Counted from the first letter of the stretch, positions 24,065 to 37,505 are shown. The stretch is DNA of 64,000 nucleotides from Dallia pectoralis (GCA_029465975.1 CM055728.1:28788552-28852551), one strand, 5' to 3'. Notes: generated from the sequence alone by a model not told the origin. Translations and numbers: made by a program.

Positions 24065-24572
24065 TTGGTCTGACTGGTGTTGGTCTGGTGTAGGTCTGGT
24101 GTTGGTCTGGTGTTGGTCTGGTGTAGGTCTGGTGTAGGTCTGGTGTAGGTCTGGTGTAGGTCTGGTGTTGGTCTGGTGTAGGTCTGGTGTAGGTCTGGTG
24201 TAGGTCTGGTGTTGGCCTGGTGTTGGTCTGGTGTAGGCATGGTGTTGGTCTGGTGAAGGTCTGGTGTTGGTCTGGTGTAGGCCTGGTGTAGGCCTAGTGT
24301 AGGCATAGTGTAGGCCTGGTGTAGGCCTGGTGTAGGCCTGGTGTTGGTCTGGTGTAGGCCTAGTGTAGGCATAGTGTAGGCATAGTGTAGGCCTGGTGTA
24401 GGCATGGTGTAGGCATGGTGTTGGTCTGGTGTAGGTCTGGTGTAGGTCTAGTGTAGGCCTAGTGTAGGCATAGTGTAGGCCTGGTGTTGGTCTGGTGTAG
24501 GCCTGGTTTTGGTCTGGTGTAAGTCCGGTGTATGTCTGGTTTTGGTCTAATGTTAGTCTGGTGTTGGTCTGG
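24065..24572. repeat. 12-bp minisatellite (GGTCTGGTGTAG)
   Basis: About 42 copies of a 12-nt unit GGTCTGGTGTAG with GGCCTGGTGTAG, GGCATGGTGTAG and GTTG variants. It shows an interspersed higher-order pattern. The period of four codons gives a long Thr/Pro-rich minus-strand ORF that is not a gene. Confidence 0.95.
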
Positions 24573-26011
24573 TAATTGCTCCACCTTGCTTTTGGACAGG
24601 CTAGGTATCACTTTATTACATTAAAGTCTTCTTAGATTTCCACAAGTGCACAGGATTACTGTTAACTGGGGAAGAAAAAGGAGCTCTAGTCAGGAATTTA
24701 GAAAATAGACTCTATTCCAAATTGTTTCTGTCTCTCTTTACATGCACCAATTTTGAGATTGCTGAATTTTTGTTCAAACCAATGGCTGCATATTATGAAA
24801 TGGCTTCCATATTAGACTAATCAGTGAACTATTGCCACATGAAACAGTCAGAACATTAATAGTTCATTTAGACCGACAGGAATTTCCACAATTTACCACA
24901 AAATTGCTGTATAGTTCAGTGGAGCCAAATACCAATCAAAATGTGCTGTGACATTGCATTCTAGGCTATTGGAATCCAAGCTATGTGTGTGTAAAGTAGA
25001 GCATAGGGCCTTCATATGGCCTTCATATAGCCTTCATAGGCCTTCATAGGGCCTTCCCAGGGGAATTCAGACTCCGGGACTCAGGCTTCTACTGATTCAC
25101 TGAAATATAGGTCTGAGACGACAACAGGGACTCAGGAACTGTATAATCACACACAGGCAAGCAGATGCAAAGTAGCAGGTTTTTTTGCCCACTCATACCC
25201 TCTCATCAACTCTCATGGAAACCTGTTACAATGCCAGGAGTTGTCTGGACCTGAATTGGATGTGCTGAAACTGTGGGCATCACTCAGGAACCACGTAAAA
25301 GCTGTCATATCAGGCCAAAACATACATGCACCGCTTGCCACCTAGTCTGTGTGCATGTGGCCACACTATGTGCTCATGTCGTCTTCTACTACTTCTTCAC
25401 TCCTGCCGGGGCATTCATATCACAGTAACATGAATGTTCCCTTCCTCTTCTTCAATCATGCCACCGAAATCCAGTGAACAGAACAACGACCGCAGTTACT
25501 CTCGTCAAATTATAGCCGTTATGGCGTTGACGCCGGTTCTATTCATTCTATGTCTATGCTCCAAACTTTCCATGAATGAGTTCATTGATCCCATATGGTG
25601 AAGGCGGATTTGAAAATCAACAAATTATTCCGTTTGTTTTTAAACAACCAAATATAGTCAGACTTGTAAAAAATGTACGGTTCCCATAGAAGCCATAGAC
25701 CTACTGTTCAGATTACCTCGCTGAACCATTCTTTTTCTATAACAACAATTTCCAGCAAACAGTGACTTAATTGCCATCGTCATAACAACGTAATTAAGCC
25801 AACGTCCTGTGATGATCAGTGATCAGGAGGGTTCTCAGGATAGCAGCTCCGTGTTACGCCCATTCTCATTCCCCGACGTTCACGGAGCGTGATAATGGAA
25901 ACCGAGAAACTGTTTGTTTATAGGAGGAGCTGAAGAAGATGTGGATTCACTGTCTCCCCGACTTCCTGGTTGCCCACCCACCAACACCCATTCCCATGAG
26001 CCTTTGGGGCG

Positions 26012-26042
<31 letters not shown>

Positions 26043-26062
26043 ACTCCCTGACTCTGGTGTCT

Positions 26063-26093
<31 letters not shown>

Positions 26094-28942
26094 ATCTCTA
26101 GGAATGTAGGCCTTCATTGCCATTGTCATTATTACTGTGGTCATATCTAGGCTGCTGGAATTACCAACACAGGATAGCTACCCAAAGAAACAGTGAGGAA
26201 AGTCTGCATGAGTGTGTGTGTGCACACATCGTGTGTGGGTTTTCATCTTTTCACCGTACGTGTGTTTAGCTGAAATCAATCCAGCGCCTATGTAAAGCCT
26301 GTAATTAAGATTTTCTAGTGACTGCTGATACTGTGGAAGAAACCAAACGACTTTACAGCATGTCTGATTTCAGGGGCTGGGCCATAGCCAACCGCTATTC
26401 AGCAAAATGGATCCATTCTGTTCTGTGTATATACATCACAGTCTGCTGGAGTGGAAGAAACTCATTCAATATGGGGGAGTGAGAGAGACAACAGTTAAAG
26501 ACATTTGGAGAGAAAGAGAGGACAGAAAGAACAGGAGTTCTCACACACACACACACACAAACTCTTTCTTTGATCATGTTGACCGATACATTTGTTTATA
26601 AAGTCAAAACGTGTATTCATCAACATTGCAGAGTTAACCATTTTCAGCAATGGGAGAGATGACCTTCTAAATCCCCAAAACCACAACACGAATATTGTTT
26701 CATACTAATTCTTTGGACCCCAGGAGAATGTAGAGACTGAATCAAGCAACGATGATCAATTATACTTTACTGCCAAGTCCTTCTACATTCCCAACATGTT
26801 ACCCATGTCAACTTCTAATCGGAACAACAGATATATGTCCCCATTAGCAGCTCAGTTTTCCAATGTTGACCGTATAAACCGATAATCTGCAACTCAAACA
26901 CTGTGATCTGACTAACATTGTAAACAAAGTATGCCAAAACACCCATATCCTGGATTTAGCTCAGTTGTTAACCATAATCTTCGACCAAAGCCAAATCTAA
27001 ACCTAACCCAAAGTGTAAAACCATAGGTGAGGACGGGCCAAATGTCCTAACTTGGACAGATACTATTAGTTCAACCATACCCTACCAGACCATATGCCAG
27101 CCAGACACAGCAGACCAAAGACAACATAAATCCAGAGACCATAGAAGAGGTTCTCCATTGTTCCCCCGAGATCAAGACGCATGGCTGTCTTTGACTCTCT
27201 AGGCCACAAGACGACCTAACAGTGGTCAACCCCCCTTTAATTATGGCAACAGGATGTGTGAACCAGCTTCTTCGCATATTTTTAGCATCTCAATGTTTTC
27301 CTTAATCTTATGTTAACTGCAAATCCATCCATGACATTGTCACAATTAGCAAATTCAACTTGGTAAATAATTTCCTAAAATTGACAAGCTTTCGTCTAGA
27401 AATTAAGTTGTTTAAGTCAATTAATCAAATTATTTGTAAACTATTCCAACCTTCACATTTCATTTTTTGTGTCAAAGGCTTTTGTTTAAGCTTTTTTTGT
27501 ATAAAGATATGGGACTTGTTGCGTGCAAACTGGAGGCCAGTGGGTTTGACTCATCTTCCTGTGTTAATAGTTTTTAACATGTGGCAGGATCCACACATGT
27601 TTGTGTCATGGAAATGAGTAGTGAGGTGTGCAAACTCTCACTGTGATATAAAAGAGAGTCTGGGGGCTACACGTTTTGCAATCCTCAAATGACTCAGTTT
27701 AAAACACATACAATATCCTGAACATGCAAGAGGATGTCCCAGTGACTCATGGGATGTCTGTGAAACTTTCCGGGAATATAGGATAAAAGGGAAAAAAGTA
27801 GCCTACGTACTATTCTCTCAGAAATTAAAAGCATTGCAAAGCAAAGTATCCCATGCTAAAGCCCGTGTAAGTGTGCGTAACATCAATAGTTCAATTGAAA
27901 AGTCAAACCAGCTGATACAGTTACTTTTAAGACCCCCGGACTCCATTCATTGTAATATTACCAATCCGGACAGTTAGCATAATGGATATTTTCAACAAGC
28001 TGAAGAAAGAAACAATTATACGTTAATACAATTCGCATGCGTTTACCTTTTAAAACGATTGTCCAGTAATCGAATAGAGCATCTCGCAGGAGACGTGTGC
28101 GGGGACTTTCTGAGCCAGTTGTGAGCTGGACGTTTGGTTCTCTGGTGGGACATCTGTCATCGGACCAAACCATCTCCTAGAAATGGAGGGGTGGTCTAAT
28201 CAGAGCTGACAGTTTATTTTGGATCTTTCTGGATTTTTAGGTGGATGATCTGCAGTCAACTTTTGTACATATTGGTTATTTGACGAGTGATATATTCGGA
28301 ATAACTTTTGGAAGCGGAAACAAATATTATTTGTAATATTTACTTTATGACACTTCCGATTGTATTTTTTTCTTTCCAGACACGCTCTGCCTCTTGGACA
28401 CTGCACACGACACACGGAGGGGGGTATGATGTCTGAATTGGGATCTTGAAGACAGGAGCAGGAAGAAAGTTTAGCCGGGAGCGCAAAGACCAGTGCGGTT
28501 GGACAGCTGGCTGGTAGGAGGGTAATGGAGCCTCTCTTCAATAGAATAAAGAACGCTCATCCGTGACAATCACCCCAAACTAAAAACAAGTTTGGCCTTT
28601 TTCAGTCTGTATTAGGCTACATATTTTCTGTACGGTAAGTCCCGGATCCCCACACTGGAGCAAAGTGATCATATCAGTCCGGCGGCCCAACCTGAAGAGC
28701 ATTCCCATCTACCCCGTTCCCCATTCCGTAGTCCTTCCAGATGGCCAGCTTTCTTCTCATCCCGTGATGGAATGAAAAGATCCGCTAATGAAAAAAAGTC
28801 CCGTATCCGTGTGAAAGACTGCATCCCTTTGGGAACTGTTTGCTCAGGAGAGGATGGCCAAGTATCGATTCTCCAGTGGCTGTCAAATAGACTTGAGACC
28901 ACTAAGGTTATTTAAAAGGGTCTCTTTGTAATCGTGGAAATC
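24573..28942. other. Long gene-poor interval
   Basis: No coding exon is recognised in about 4.4 kb. Contents that can be named are two GT microsatellites at about 26012-26038 and 26069-26092, a short CA tract at 26541-26558, and otherwise AT-rich unique sequence. It separates inava from the 3' end of the fam107-family gene. Confidence 0.45.
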
Positions 28943-28948
28943 TTTATT
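28943..28948 (-). terminator. Candidate poly(A) signal of the fam107-family gene
   Basis: AATAAA on the minus strand (TTTATT on plus), about 600 bases after the stop codon at 29550-29552. It would imply a 3' UTR of about 0.6 kb. Confidence 0.4.
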
Positions 28949-29549
28949 GTTTTCTTAGCGAAACACAGCAAAAAGACCAACTGGGGGGAATAACAAATAC
29001 ATTTAACAAATAAATATAAATACACCGTGGGGGTTAAGAAATATTCGTGGCTATATAACTATATAATAAATGCCTCAACAAAGAAATTAACAAACTGTAT
29101 AATAAATATCTCAACATAGAAATTAACCAACAAGACCAAGTGCATTAGACTTTATAAGTGAATCACTTCCCCCTCATTTTTTTAATACTTAGAACACAAT
29201 AAAGCCATTATCAAAGAACTGATACACATTATTTACAGGTGACCTACATGCACTTTCACACATTTTCTACATTCTCTTAATCTAAGTCTATATATTTATG
29301 CAGTTTCTTCACCTTGATCATCACACAGTTTAATCAGTCCTGTATGCAATTCACATCAGTCCCAGGGACGTGTTCCGTAACTCACTGCAGTCAAGGGGTT
29401 CCTCAACATACACATGTAGAATCTGGGGTGCCGAGAAGGCTGGTGGACGGGCTCATAGGAATGTTAGAGGCGCTGTGGCGAGGGAACGACACCAGAGCAC
29501 TGGGAGGAGAAACGGGACGGAGGATTCTGTGGGAGGACTAGAGGGGCCT

Positions 29550-31426
29550 TCATTGCCCCGACATCTGTGTACGCCTCAGGTTGTCCTTTACGCGTACAAA
29601 CTCGGGAACACCTCGCTCCCGCTCTTCCCGACGCCGGACCTCCTCCTGCTCGTACTGAAACACAACAGTGGATTTACTGCAGACGTAACATTCACAAAAG
29701 ACAATGCCCTCCCCCCCATTCTCAAACACGGTTATATCTTTCTGTGTTTTTCATACACAGACATTATTCCTCTTTATATATTTTTGTCTTTGGAGTTTCT
29801 TTGTATTAGCATGCGTGCATTACCTCCAGCAGTATCTGCTGTCTCTTGCGTAGCTCGGTCTCCAGTTCTAAGGGTGGCCTCTGGGCCAGTTCCTGTTCTC
29901 TGTGCTGCTCCAGTCTCCTCTGCTCCAGGACACGCTTGAGCTCAGGCTTTTCTCCCGGTAGCAGGCCTCTAAAAAGGGGCACATAGGCCATATACACATT
30001 ACTGGAACCAGCAGATGTCTGTACTGGCCTGGTTGGCACCAATCGTCATTGCTAAGCCAGAGAAAACATATCCAGAATAGAACAGGGGAGTCCGGACTGG
30101 AATTTCAAAGTATTTTCGCTTTCAAATTGAATATTCCTATTGTGTTGAAATGTCTGAATCATTGATAAAACAAACATTGTTTTGGTTTTGTCAAAAATGA
30201 AACAGTCATGTGGCACAAACGTCCAAAAGAATATTTAAAATGTTATTAATTTAAAACTTAAGTCATACACTGCACAAAAACAATTATATTTGTGCATAAT
30301 TTTAAGATTGCTACATTTATAAATTGTTAAGACAATGAGCCCCAGTGTAAGTGCATGCTTCGTGTTTCAGTAACTACACTTGTATGGTCTCATTTGCATA
30401 TACTTATTTGCATATATTGAGGTAACTACATCACTTGCAGTGACAGACTTTTTAACAGGAAGTTTAATAGAATTACACAATCCTAAATTCTAGGCTTTTT
30501 AGCTATACAATTCTTTTTAAAGTATTTCGCTAGCAAAAAGTCCATTTGGACTGTAATAATCTGTAGTAATGTCATGCCAGATTACCATGAACCTGCCAAA
30601 CAGACATTTAAATATTTGACACTATGTATTCAATAGCTTTTAAAATCTACCATCTGGAATAAAAGGGTTTCTGATTATGAAAATGAAGTTTGATTTGACT
30701 CACTGAGTGTACTCTTCCATGAATGTGAGAAGTTCACAGTTCTATAGCTTTAAACCATTTCAGAAACTACTATACAGAATACAAAATTTGGTACCACATG
30801 CAAACATAACCCGCAAAAGGCCGACAGCCATAAATAGAGAATCAAATGCAAACAAATGCATGTACGGTTTCCCCTTGGTGTATTCAAAGGTGCTTCTATA
30901 GACACGCACACGCCGACTTGGCACTGACAGTGCCTGTGGTCTCTGGCCTAGACCTACCGTTTGGTGCTGAGAAGTAGTTCACGGTGCAGGTCGTGGTGAC
31001 TAGGCGTCTCCACCGTGGCGCCGTTCAGCTTCACTCTGGGCTGCTGTAGCTGGGCCCTGGTTACCTCCGACACCTCACCTCCCTCCTGTGACTGCTGGGA
31101 GGCGGCCTCACGGCACACAAAGTTCTCTACAGGAGAGACAAGGTTTCAGTTGAGTCTCATTCACGTCAGGCTTGAGAGTTCGGATTGGTCGATATACCAG
31201 GCTTAAGAGTTCTGATATGGCCGAAATACCAGGCTTGAGAGTTCTGATTGGCCGAAATACCAGTTATTGGGAGTTACGCGGTATGGTCATTCCTTCGTGT
31301 TGGCAAGAGAACACATTCAGGCTACTAAGACTAAAGGTGTTATATCAATATTTCATTAATAAAACAAATTGGTTATATTTTTGATATTATTCATGTACCT
31401 TTTCTGTGATGGCGAAATCCTGTATT
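29550..31426 (-). CDS. FAM107-family (DUF1151) coiled-coil protein, 5' end not found
   Basis: FAM107 proteins are short coiled-coil, actin-associated, stress-responsive proteins. Three minus-strand exons are firm: 30958-31126, 29824-29968 and 29550-29654. They give HHDLHRELLLSTKRGLLPGE, then KPELKRVLEQRRLEQHREQE, LELETELRKRQQILLE, and VPEFVRVKDNLRRTQMSGQ then stop. This matches the family signature (DLHRELL..KRGL, NKPELQKV, EFVKVKGNLRRT). A 28-nt microexon at 31399-31426 joins in frame upstream (NTGFRHHRK) with good splice sites but is less certain. I could not find an exon with the initiator Met, so the 5' end lies further right (31.4-35 kb), and the protein is incomplete here. Whether this is fam107a, fam107b or a fish paralogue cannot be decided. 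Confidence 0.82.
31168..31261. repeat. 31-bp triple repeat
   Basis: Three tandem copies of a unit beginning AGGCTTGAGAGTTCTGATTG and ending CGAAATACC. They lie about 40 bases upstream of fam107 exon 30958-31126, in the intron. Confidence 0.88.
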
Positions 31427-34400
31427 CTGAGAAAGCACCTGAGGAGAGAGGAAAGGCCTTTTTTAATCTCCAGCAGAGTACAACAAACAATACACTAATG
31501 ATCTCACCAAAACCAATCGCATGGTGTAAACGTTACCCTCTAGTGAACTCACAAAAACCTTATTGAAGCAAAATTGTTGGAGCCTTACAAGATATAATCC
31601 CATTCTATTTATTAGTAGATTTAAATATGCATGTTTCAATCCCCATAACACCATTTAAATAAACTACGGTAGGCAATCGGCATTGGTTCATTTTCCACAA
31701 TAATGATAACCTGCCATACGCAGCTTACATTAACGTACCTGGCCACCTGCCAAACCTTTTTGATATTACATCCAATCATCTAATTCGGATAAATTCTCTT
31801 TTTACATGTTTACCAAAGTGTTATTTTTATCCAACTTTTCTACACCGGGACTCTCAAGTGTCACCCCATTAAAGCGTTGAGTCTGGTACCCACAGCTTTC
31901 TTGTTATTGCCACAGGGGCTTCAACAAAGGCTCTTCAAATGTCATCAAACGAAACACCTTTGCAACATAACCACCTAAGGGGGGATTGGTGAACATAATA
32001 TTTCACCCTGTTCATTCTGCTTTATGCCCGAGAGAACCTTAGGACTGAAAAAAAAACAGAACTGGAAAAAGATTCCATAAGGGAACACATTGTTAATAAC
32101 GTAATACTTTTTGAAGTGTACTAATGATTAGCACAGCTGGTGATGGACTATGAATGTCTTCCACTAGATTATATACTCACAGTCAGGCTCAACAGCCTCA
32201 AAGTTTAAACTGGAAACTAGAAGCAAGCAACAGTTTGGTTCAAATAGCAAAAAATGTTACACCTTTGACCAATGACCACATAGAACTGGTTGGTCAGACA
32301 GACAATGAGTTTACTGGATTTAACCCCCCTACCAATAGCAGGTGACTCTACCTGCCACACCCAGGTGAAATTAGATAACTCAAACCTTAGACAAATGAGC
32401 AACCTTTTCTTTTGGGAGCAGGTCTAATGGATGGTATCACATTAACCAGGAGACAGGTGGCACTCTGGAGTTGTGGTTGTTCTGTGATGCTTTTCACCCA
32501 CAGACAGTCAAAGACCACCTTTAAGATATCTTGCTGCAGGGCACAGATGATGTCAACAATGCGTGGGAGATGCAGCTATGGAAAAAGCTGCAATTTGCTC
32601 CCCAAGCCAATTAACTACCCAGCATGTTCTGTGCCATATCAAGCCTGTTTAGAACACATCATTCTACATTAGGGACACATAACAGTGTCCCAGACTATCT
32701 AAGCTGTGATCTCTTGGTGTCATTGCCTCTCCATGTGGTCACATGCAGGGCCCTGCAGTGTGTTGACCTGGAAATGGAGATTAACAGAACAAGTAGAAAG
32801 GTGACTCTCACTTTCAACCCAGGACAGACAAGGACAAAGCCAGATCCAGAGTAAAGGACTGGGTGAGGGGCCAGTCACTAGGGCAGTTACTAGCTCCCAT
32901 GTCTGATGTATTCGCCACACAACCACTCAGGCCCTGACATTACACATTTACTGTAATTTTACCGGTTTGTATAATTTCAGCTCATGGCATTGTGCTTTAC
33001 CACAACAACCATGTATGGATTTCTTCAGGGACTAACTATTACACTGGAATCATTATATGACCGTATACTTCCATTACAAATCAAAAAGTAGTGGCCTGTG
33101 TTTTGAACAACACTGCCACCTTGTGGCCATCAGTGTGAACTATGTGGTCCAACGCAAAACCCCCAATCAAGTTAAATATTAACTTCTGAATGATGCCCTG
33201 TAGGCTACCATTCAATCAATTAAAATAACAACGCTTGATTCCAGTGAAATTATATTGACTGTCAGGCTTTCAACGAAAGCATTCAAATCAGATTTGGTTG
33301 AGCACTATGCACTTATCCAAATTGAAAATAGAATATTAAACGTCACAAACTAATTATTTGTCTAAAGAAACATACCAGAATACTACTATAGACTACTGAA
33401 AATAAACCAAGAAATGCCTGTAATCCTCTAGGTGGCTCTAGTTAAGAACATTCTAGATAATTCCACACTGTAATGCTCTACTATTGATGAGGTATACACA
33501 CAGCAAAGTCTTGTCTCTGCTCTCAGAAAACACCAATAACACCTAACCCCAGCATAACGAACACAGAATCATACATTTAAACTTTCCAGCGTTGTTTAAC
33601 ACCACCACGGTCACCAGGGGGCCAATAGATAAACAGTGTAATAAGTGAGCCACCAGGCCAATATCCGGGCAATGTCTTAGACGACAAACAGTAAACACTC
33701 ACTTTCTTTGCGTCGTATGAGCCTTCAATGGCACGGTCCCCAGTTCCTATTAAGCTACGAGTCCTCCCTCTTCCCCTCTACTACCTCCTCTCCTAAAACC
33801 CTCTCCTGCATGGTCAAACCCCACGCACCTCTACACAGACGGATGTAGGCTCCATCGCGGATCCGAAATCAAACATAGTGCCGTTGTTGCGGAGGACTGT
33901 CTGTATGTTACAGCCTGATTACTTAAGTTGCCGGTTGTCAACATACACTGGTAGTAGACAGCCTCTGTAATCCAATTACACAAAACAAAGATTAACGTTA
34001 CGTAGTCTACCAAATGGCACCACATTCCCGTAAATTCACTCAAAGGCGTATTAGGTGGCATATTAGGTTTGGGGGTAGGGTCGCACCACAAATACCCCGA
34101 TTAGGACGTCAGATTAGCACATTGTTGCCAAATTACAAAATGAACAGAGTCGCTGCAACATGCATCTTTTAAACCAAGATAGTAACTTTGATAGCAAAGT
34201 TCCCTCAGTCTAGTAGGCCTATTCTCACCAAATTATTTAAGGACAATTGGCCAATACAATTCCAAGGTTGTACTAGAGTTGTGTTGCCAAAATCGCACCA
34301 ATCCTAGGATGATATAGAAATGTTCAGGGTCTACCAAAAGTGAGATGCCAGGTGGGATTCATTGGAGCTGGGTTCCCAGACAGTCTCTATACTTTCCGAA

Positions 34401-35072
34401 TGTAGATTATCCATTGTAGGACGTATTTGTGGGCATAGATTAAGTTCAGTCTAGCACGAGTAAAATAAGAAGCTAATCTAGACACGTTTTAATTGGTGTT
34501 CATTACACTAGACAAGTTTGTGTCTGAAAAACAGCCCTAAATCTTAAAGAAGATGGATTGACTCAAAGATAATTAGATAAAGTGCAAGTGTCTTGTTTTA
34601 ACAGTGTTCTTTTCACACACAGGTCTGTAAAGATGAGTTAGTCTCAGTTAAAGTCAGTGCAAAAACTAGATTAATGTTCGTAGAAACGATTTAATAGCGC
34701 AATTACTGGAAATGCATCCTTTTAATAATATATAAATATGATATTGTGTAAAACCCGATCTTGATCTACTCAGACATGCCATATGGAGGCATAATTTTAT
34801 CTGGTTAAACAAAGGTATGCTTTTTTTGAACATTTTAAATTGAACATCGAAATCAAATGTATGCTTGCCTTTGCTTTGAGAATAGATTCGGTTTCTGTGA
34901 CGTTCCTTGCTCTTTGGTCCATTGGTCTGGCCTTTCCGGTAACACTCCAATCGATGTTATTCGTACTCGACTGTTCAGCCTGTGTACAAATATCGCTAAA
35001 ACAATTCGTTAAAATATCAAAAGACAAGACCCAGACAGAGACATATTCACGCAGTGGTCATCAGCTGTGACA
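31427..35072. other. Spacer, likely the 5' part of the fam107 gene and the tmem167b promoter
   Basis: No convincing coding exon. Being upstream of the fam107-family exons on the minus strand, it probably holds non-coding or very short 5' exons of that gene. The last few hundred bases before 35073 should hold the tmem167b promoter and 5' UTR. Confidence 0.35.
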
Positions 35073-35789
35073 ATGGCAAACGGTATGCAAAGCTATTTTC
35101 AGTACTTAAACAAAAATTAAATGTTTGACGCATAATTGCTATTATCTAGCTAACTTTAGCCACCAGGAAGTTTCAGTTAACAAACTAACTACTACAGTAC
35201 AGGGTGGCCAGTAATAACTGTGAAGACGTGGCATTTTAAATAGTGTAAAGCCCTAAACGAATGTGTGTTCGAATGAATTTATGAACTCAAAACAAGTTAA
35301 TAATTCGAAACCAACCAACTAACTCGTCTAAGTTAATTCCTGTCTTTCACCGAGCAGTGTATTCATTCGATGGTTTACTGGTGTTCGCCCTGCTGTTCAT
35401 CTGTACCTGTGCCTACCTGAAGACTGTGCCTCGCGTGAAAGGTTGGCTACTGTCGGAGAAAAGAGGGATCTGGGGAGTGTTCTACAAAGGTATTAAATAG
35501 GCAATTGGTAATTAGATGTCAGGGTCTCCGTCTCTCCGAAAAATACCACGCAAGAGATTGATAATCAATTAACAGCTTTCTCGAAGCAGTCATGCCTAAA
35601 ATATAATACACTGTATTTTCGTATTAATGTGGTGATTAAAGATGTGAAAGTGGATATGGTTTTCAACTTGTTTTTGCCTTAATTCTCTTTGTTTTTGACT
35701 CACCAGCATCTGTGATTGGCCACAGACTTCACCTGCCAGTGGCTCTATCCTGTGTGACCATGGCCTTCTATGTCCTCTTTTTAAAGTGA
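35073..35789 (+). CDS. tmem167b: TMEM167B (protein kish-B)
   Basis: Kish proteins are small two-pass membrane proteins of the early secretory pathway/Golgi. Three exons: 35073-35082 (ATG GCA AAC G), 35358-35489 and 35707-35789. They sum to 225 nt and 74 aa, exactly the human length. The product reads MANVYSFDGLLVFALLFICT, with CAYLKTVPRVKGWLLSEKRG, IWGVFYKASVIGHRLHLPVA and LSCVTMAFYVLFLK. It has two hydrophobic segments (about residues 7-23 and 53-72) around the conserved WLLSEKRGIWGVFYK loop. It matches TMEM167B rather than TMEM167A. The gene order with cfap276 and elapor1 matches human 1p13.3. Confidence 0.97.
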
Positions 35790-36167
35790 CCTAGTGGGAG
35801 TTTGGACATTACAGTCAACACCTCGGAACAGTAGCCTGGTCTTTTATATATTTAACTGTGACCGCAGTATAGCCGGCAACACAGCCCAAATCGATCTGGC
35901 ACCAGGCTATCTGGGCAGTGGTGATGAACTTTGAGCTATGCACAATGTGGTGAAGGCACACTCTCTTCTTCTGTTATTTAACGGATTGGTGAAAGAGGTC
36001 AAGACTTTGACAGAAAGAGGTTATTAACTCGAGCATGGTTGCGTTTCCCAGCTCCGATGCTGCATGCATCAACTACTCATTACTCAGGCCTTGTAAGACC
36101 TGTGGAGTGTCAGCATTGTCTGAACATAAGAATGCACTTGTGTTTCTTATGTCGAGTTGGTGATCAA

Positions 36168-36173
36168 AATAAA
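36168..36173 (+). terminator. Candidate poly(A) signal of tmem167b
   Basis: AATAAA 379 bases past the tmem167b stop. AT-rich sequence follows. No exon is seen between here and about 36700. Confidence 0.5.
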
Positions 36174-36734
36174 GTGGTGTATATCTCAATCTTGTTTCAT
36201 ACATTCAAACAGGGAAAGGGGTTTAAACAAATTAAAAAAATATATGTTTTATTCATGGCCGTTAAGTGTAAAAAATATAGAATTATAGTTTCATGCCTCT
36301 AGTGCCTGGGGCCAGTGTATCTGCAGTACCAATGTAACAGCCATTCATATAACATTCTTGTTTTGTTTAGACAATGGTGACACTAATGATTTGCCAATAG
36401 TTACCTATACACATTCAAGCATTTTCTACTTCAAGTACTTTATTTCTTTTTAATGTACAATGATGCATGTTTTCATTTGTGTATTTGTATGATGTGTATG
36501 ATACGATAGGATATGTAATTTAAAATAAGTTGTATATCTTTGTAAATTCATAAAATGTCCTTTATAAGTAAAATGTGTTGCTTGAATATTATTTAACGGC
36601 AATTTAAAACAACGCATTACGGGATACCTTACATGGCCACATGAGGGCGCTCTAATATTTTCCCAACAACTCGACTACCCAAATTTCCCATAAGTCCCAG
36701 GGCTTTATAAGATCCGCAACGCGGAACCGCACCA

Positions 36735-37130
36735 TTATTTTATTTGTTTGAATGCAGGTATGTGTGTGTGCGCGCTTGTGCAAGTGAACGTTTGTATACG
36801 CGAGGTTTTGTGTGCGTGTGTATGTATGATCGTTTATGTTTGTAAGTCTAGCTACCAAAAAACTACACAGTGATCTTATTTGATCTGGTCGGGGTTGGCC
36901 TTGCTTCGATTCAGAAATGATAGTATCCGACATGCGAGCCGCTGAGGCTATGAGCATGAAGCTTCGACAATCTTCAGGGCCTCCACAAGATATTGTGGTC
37001 AGAAGTGATGACTCGATCAGATATACTAGAGCCGAGGAAAGTGGTGTTTACGCCATTCTCCAAACCGGTCAATGAGTATAAATGCGATTCTGATCTGCCA
37101 TTTATTCGAGAATGCTGGCCTGAAGTTGCG
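36735..37130 (+). ncRNA. scarna2: Probable SCARNA2 (box C/D scaRNA guiding U2 methylation)
   Basis: Human SCARNA2 (mgU2-25/61) is an independently transcribed Cajal-body RNA of about 420 nt located between TMEM167B and CFAP276. This segment occupies the same place and strand sense. A TATA-like TTTATAAG lies near 36703. A GU-rich 5' part (36757-36845) follows, as known for GU-containing scaRNAs. TGATCTTA (36871-36878) is complementary to U2 22-29. U2-G25 pairs with C36875, exactly the fifth base before a D'-like TTGA (36880-36883). A perfect C/C' box GTGATGA (37005-37011) is followed by ATCAGATAT (37016-37024), complementary to U2 57-65, with C61 facing G37020. A CTGA D box occurs at 37120-37123. 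Ends are estimates. The short ATG frame 36917-37074 is probably chance. Confidence 0.72.
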
Positions 37131-37505
37131 TGTTGTAGTTGGTTAGTAGCCGACATTTAACGTGTAGGTAACTGGCTAGGCGTTACTCACGCTAGCAGCT
37201 AGTTCGTAAGCGAACGGGATTTAGGGCAATTTAAGTTTAGTGTGCGACTTTTGTTACTGGGTTTGTGGGTCTGGTGTTACTTAAAAAAGGTCCAACGCAC
37301 TTTCTGTTCATTGTTTTTTTTTTTTTTTTTTACAATAGAACGTGCATTCCGATACAGGCAAACGTTGGTCCGAGATCCAGGTTTAACAAGAGCGTGTGTT
37401 TTGATCATGTTTGCTATGTGGAAGAAAAAATCAAATTCAGTCATACTTTCATTTAACTTTTAATGATCATATCCACGACCGTAATTTAGGGTTGACCATA
37501 GTGTA

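Noticed and set aside
25457..25605. Short ATG frame with a hydrophobic segment
   Set aside because: Small, isolated and without family resemblance, codon evidence or flanking exons; treated as chance.
36917..37074. Short ATG frame of about 50 codons inside the scarna2 candidate
   Set aside because: Unrelated to any family I know. The sequence is better explained by box C/D guide elements at the conserved syntenic site.
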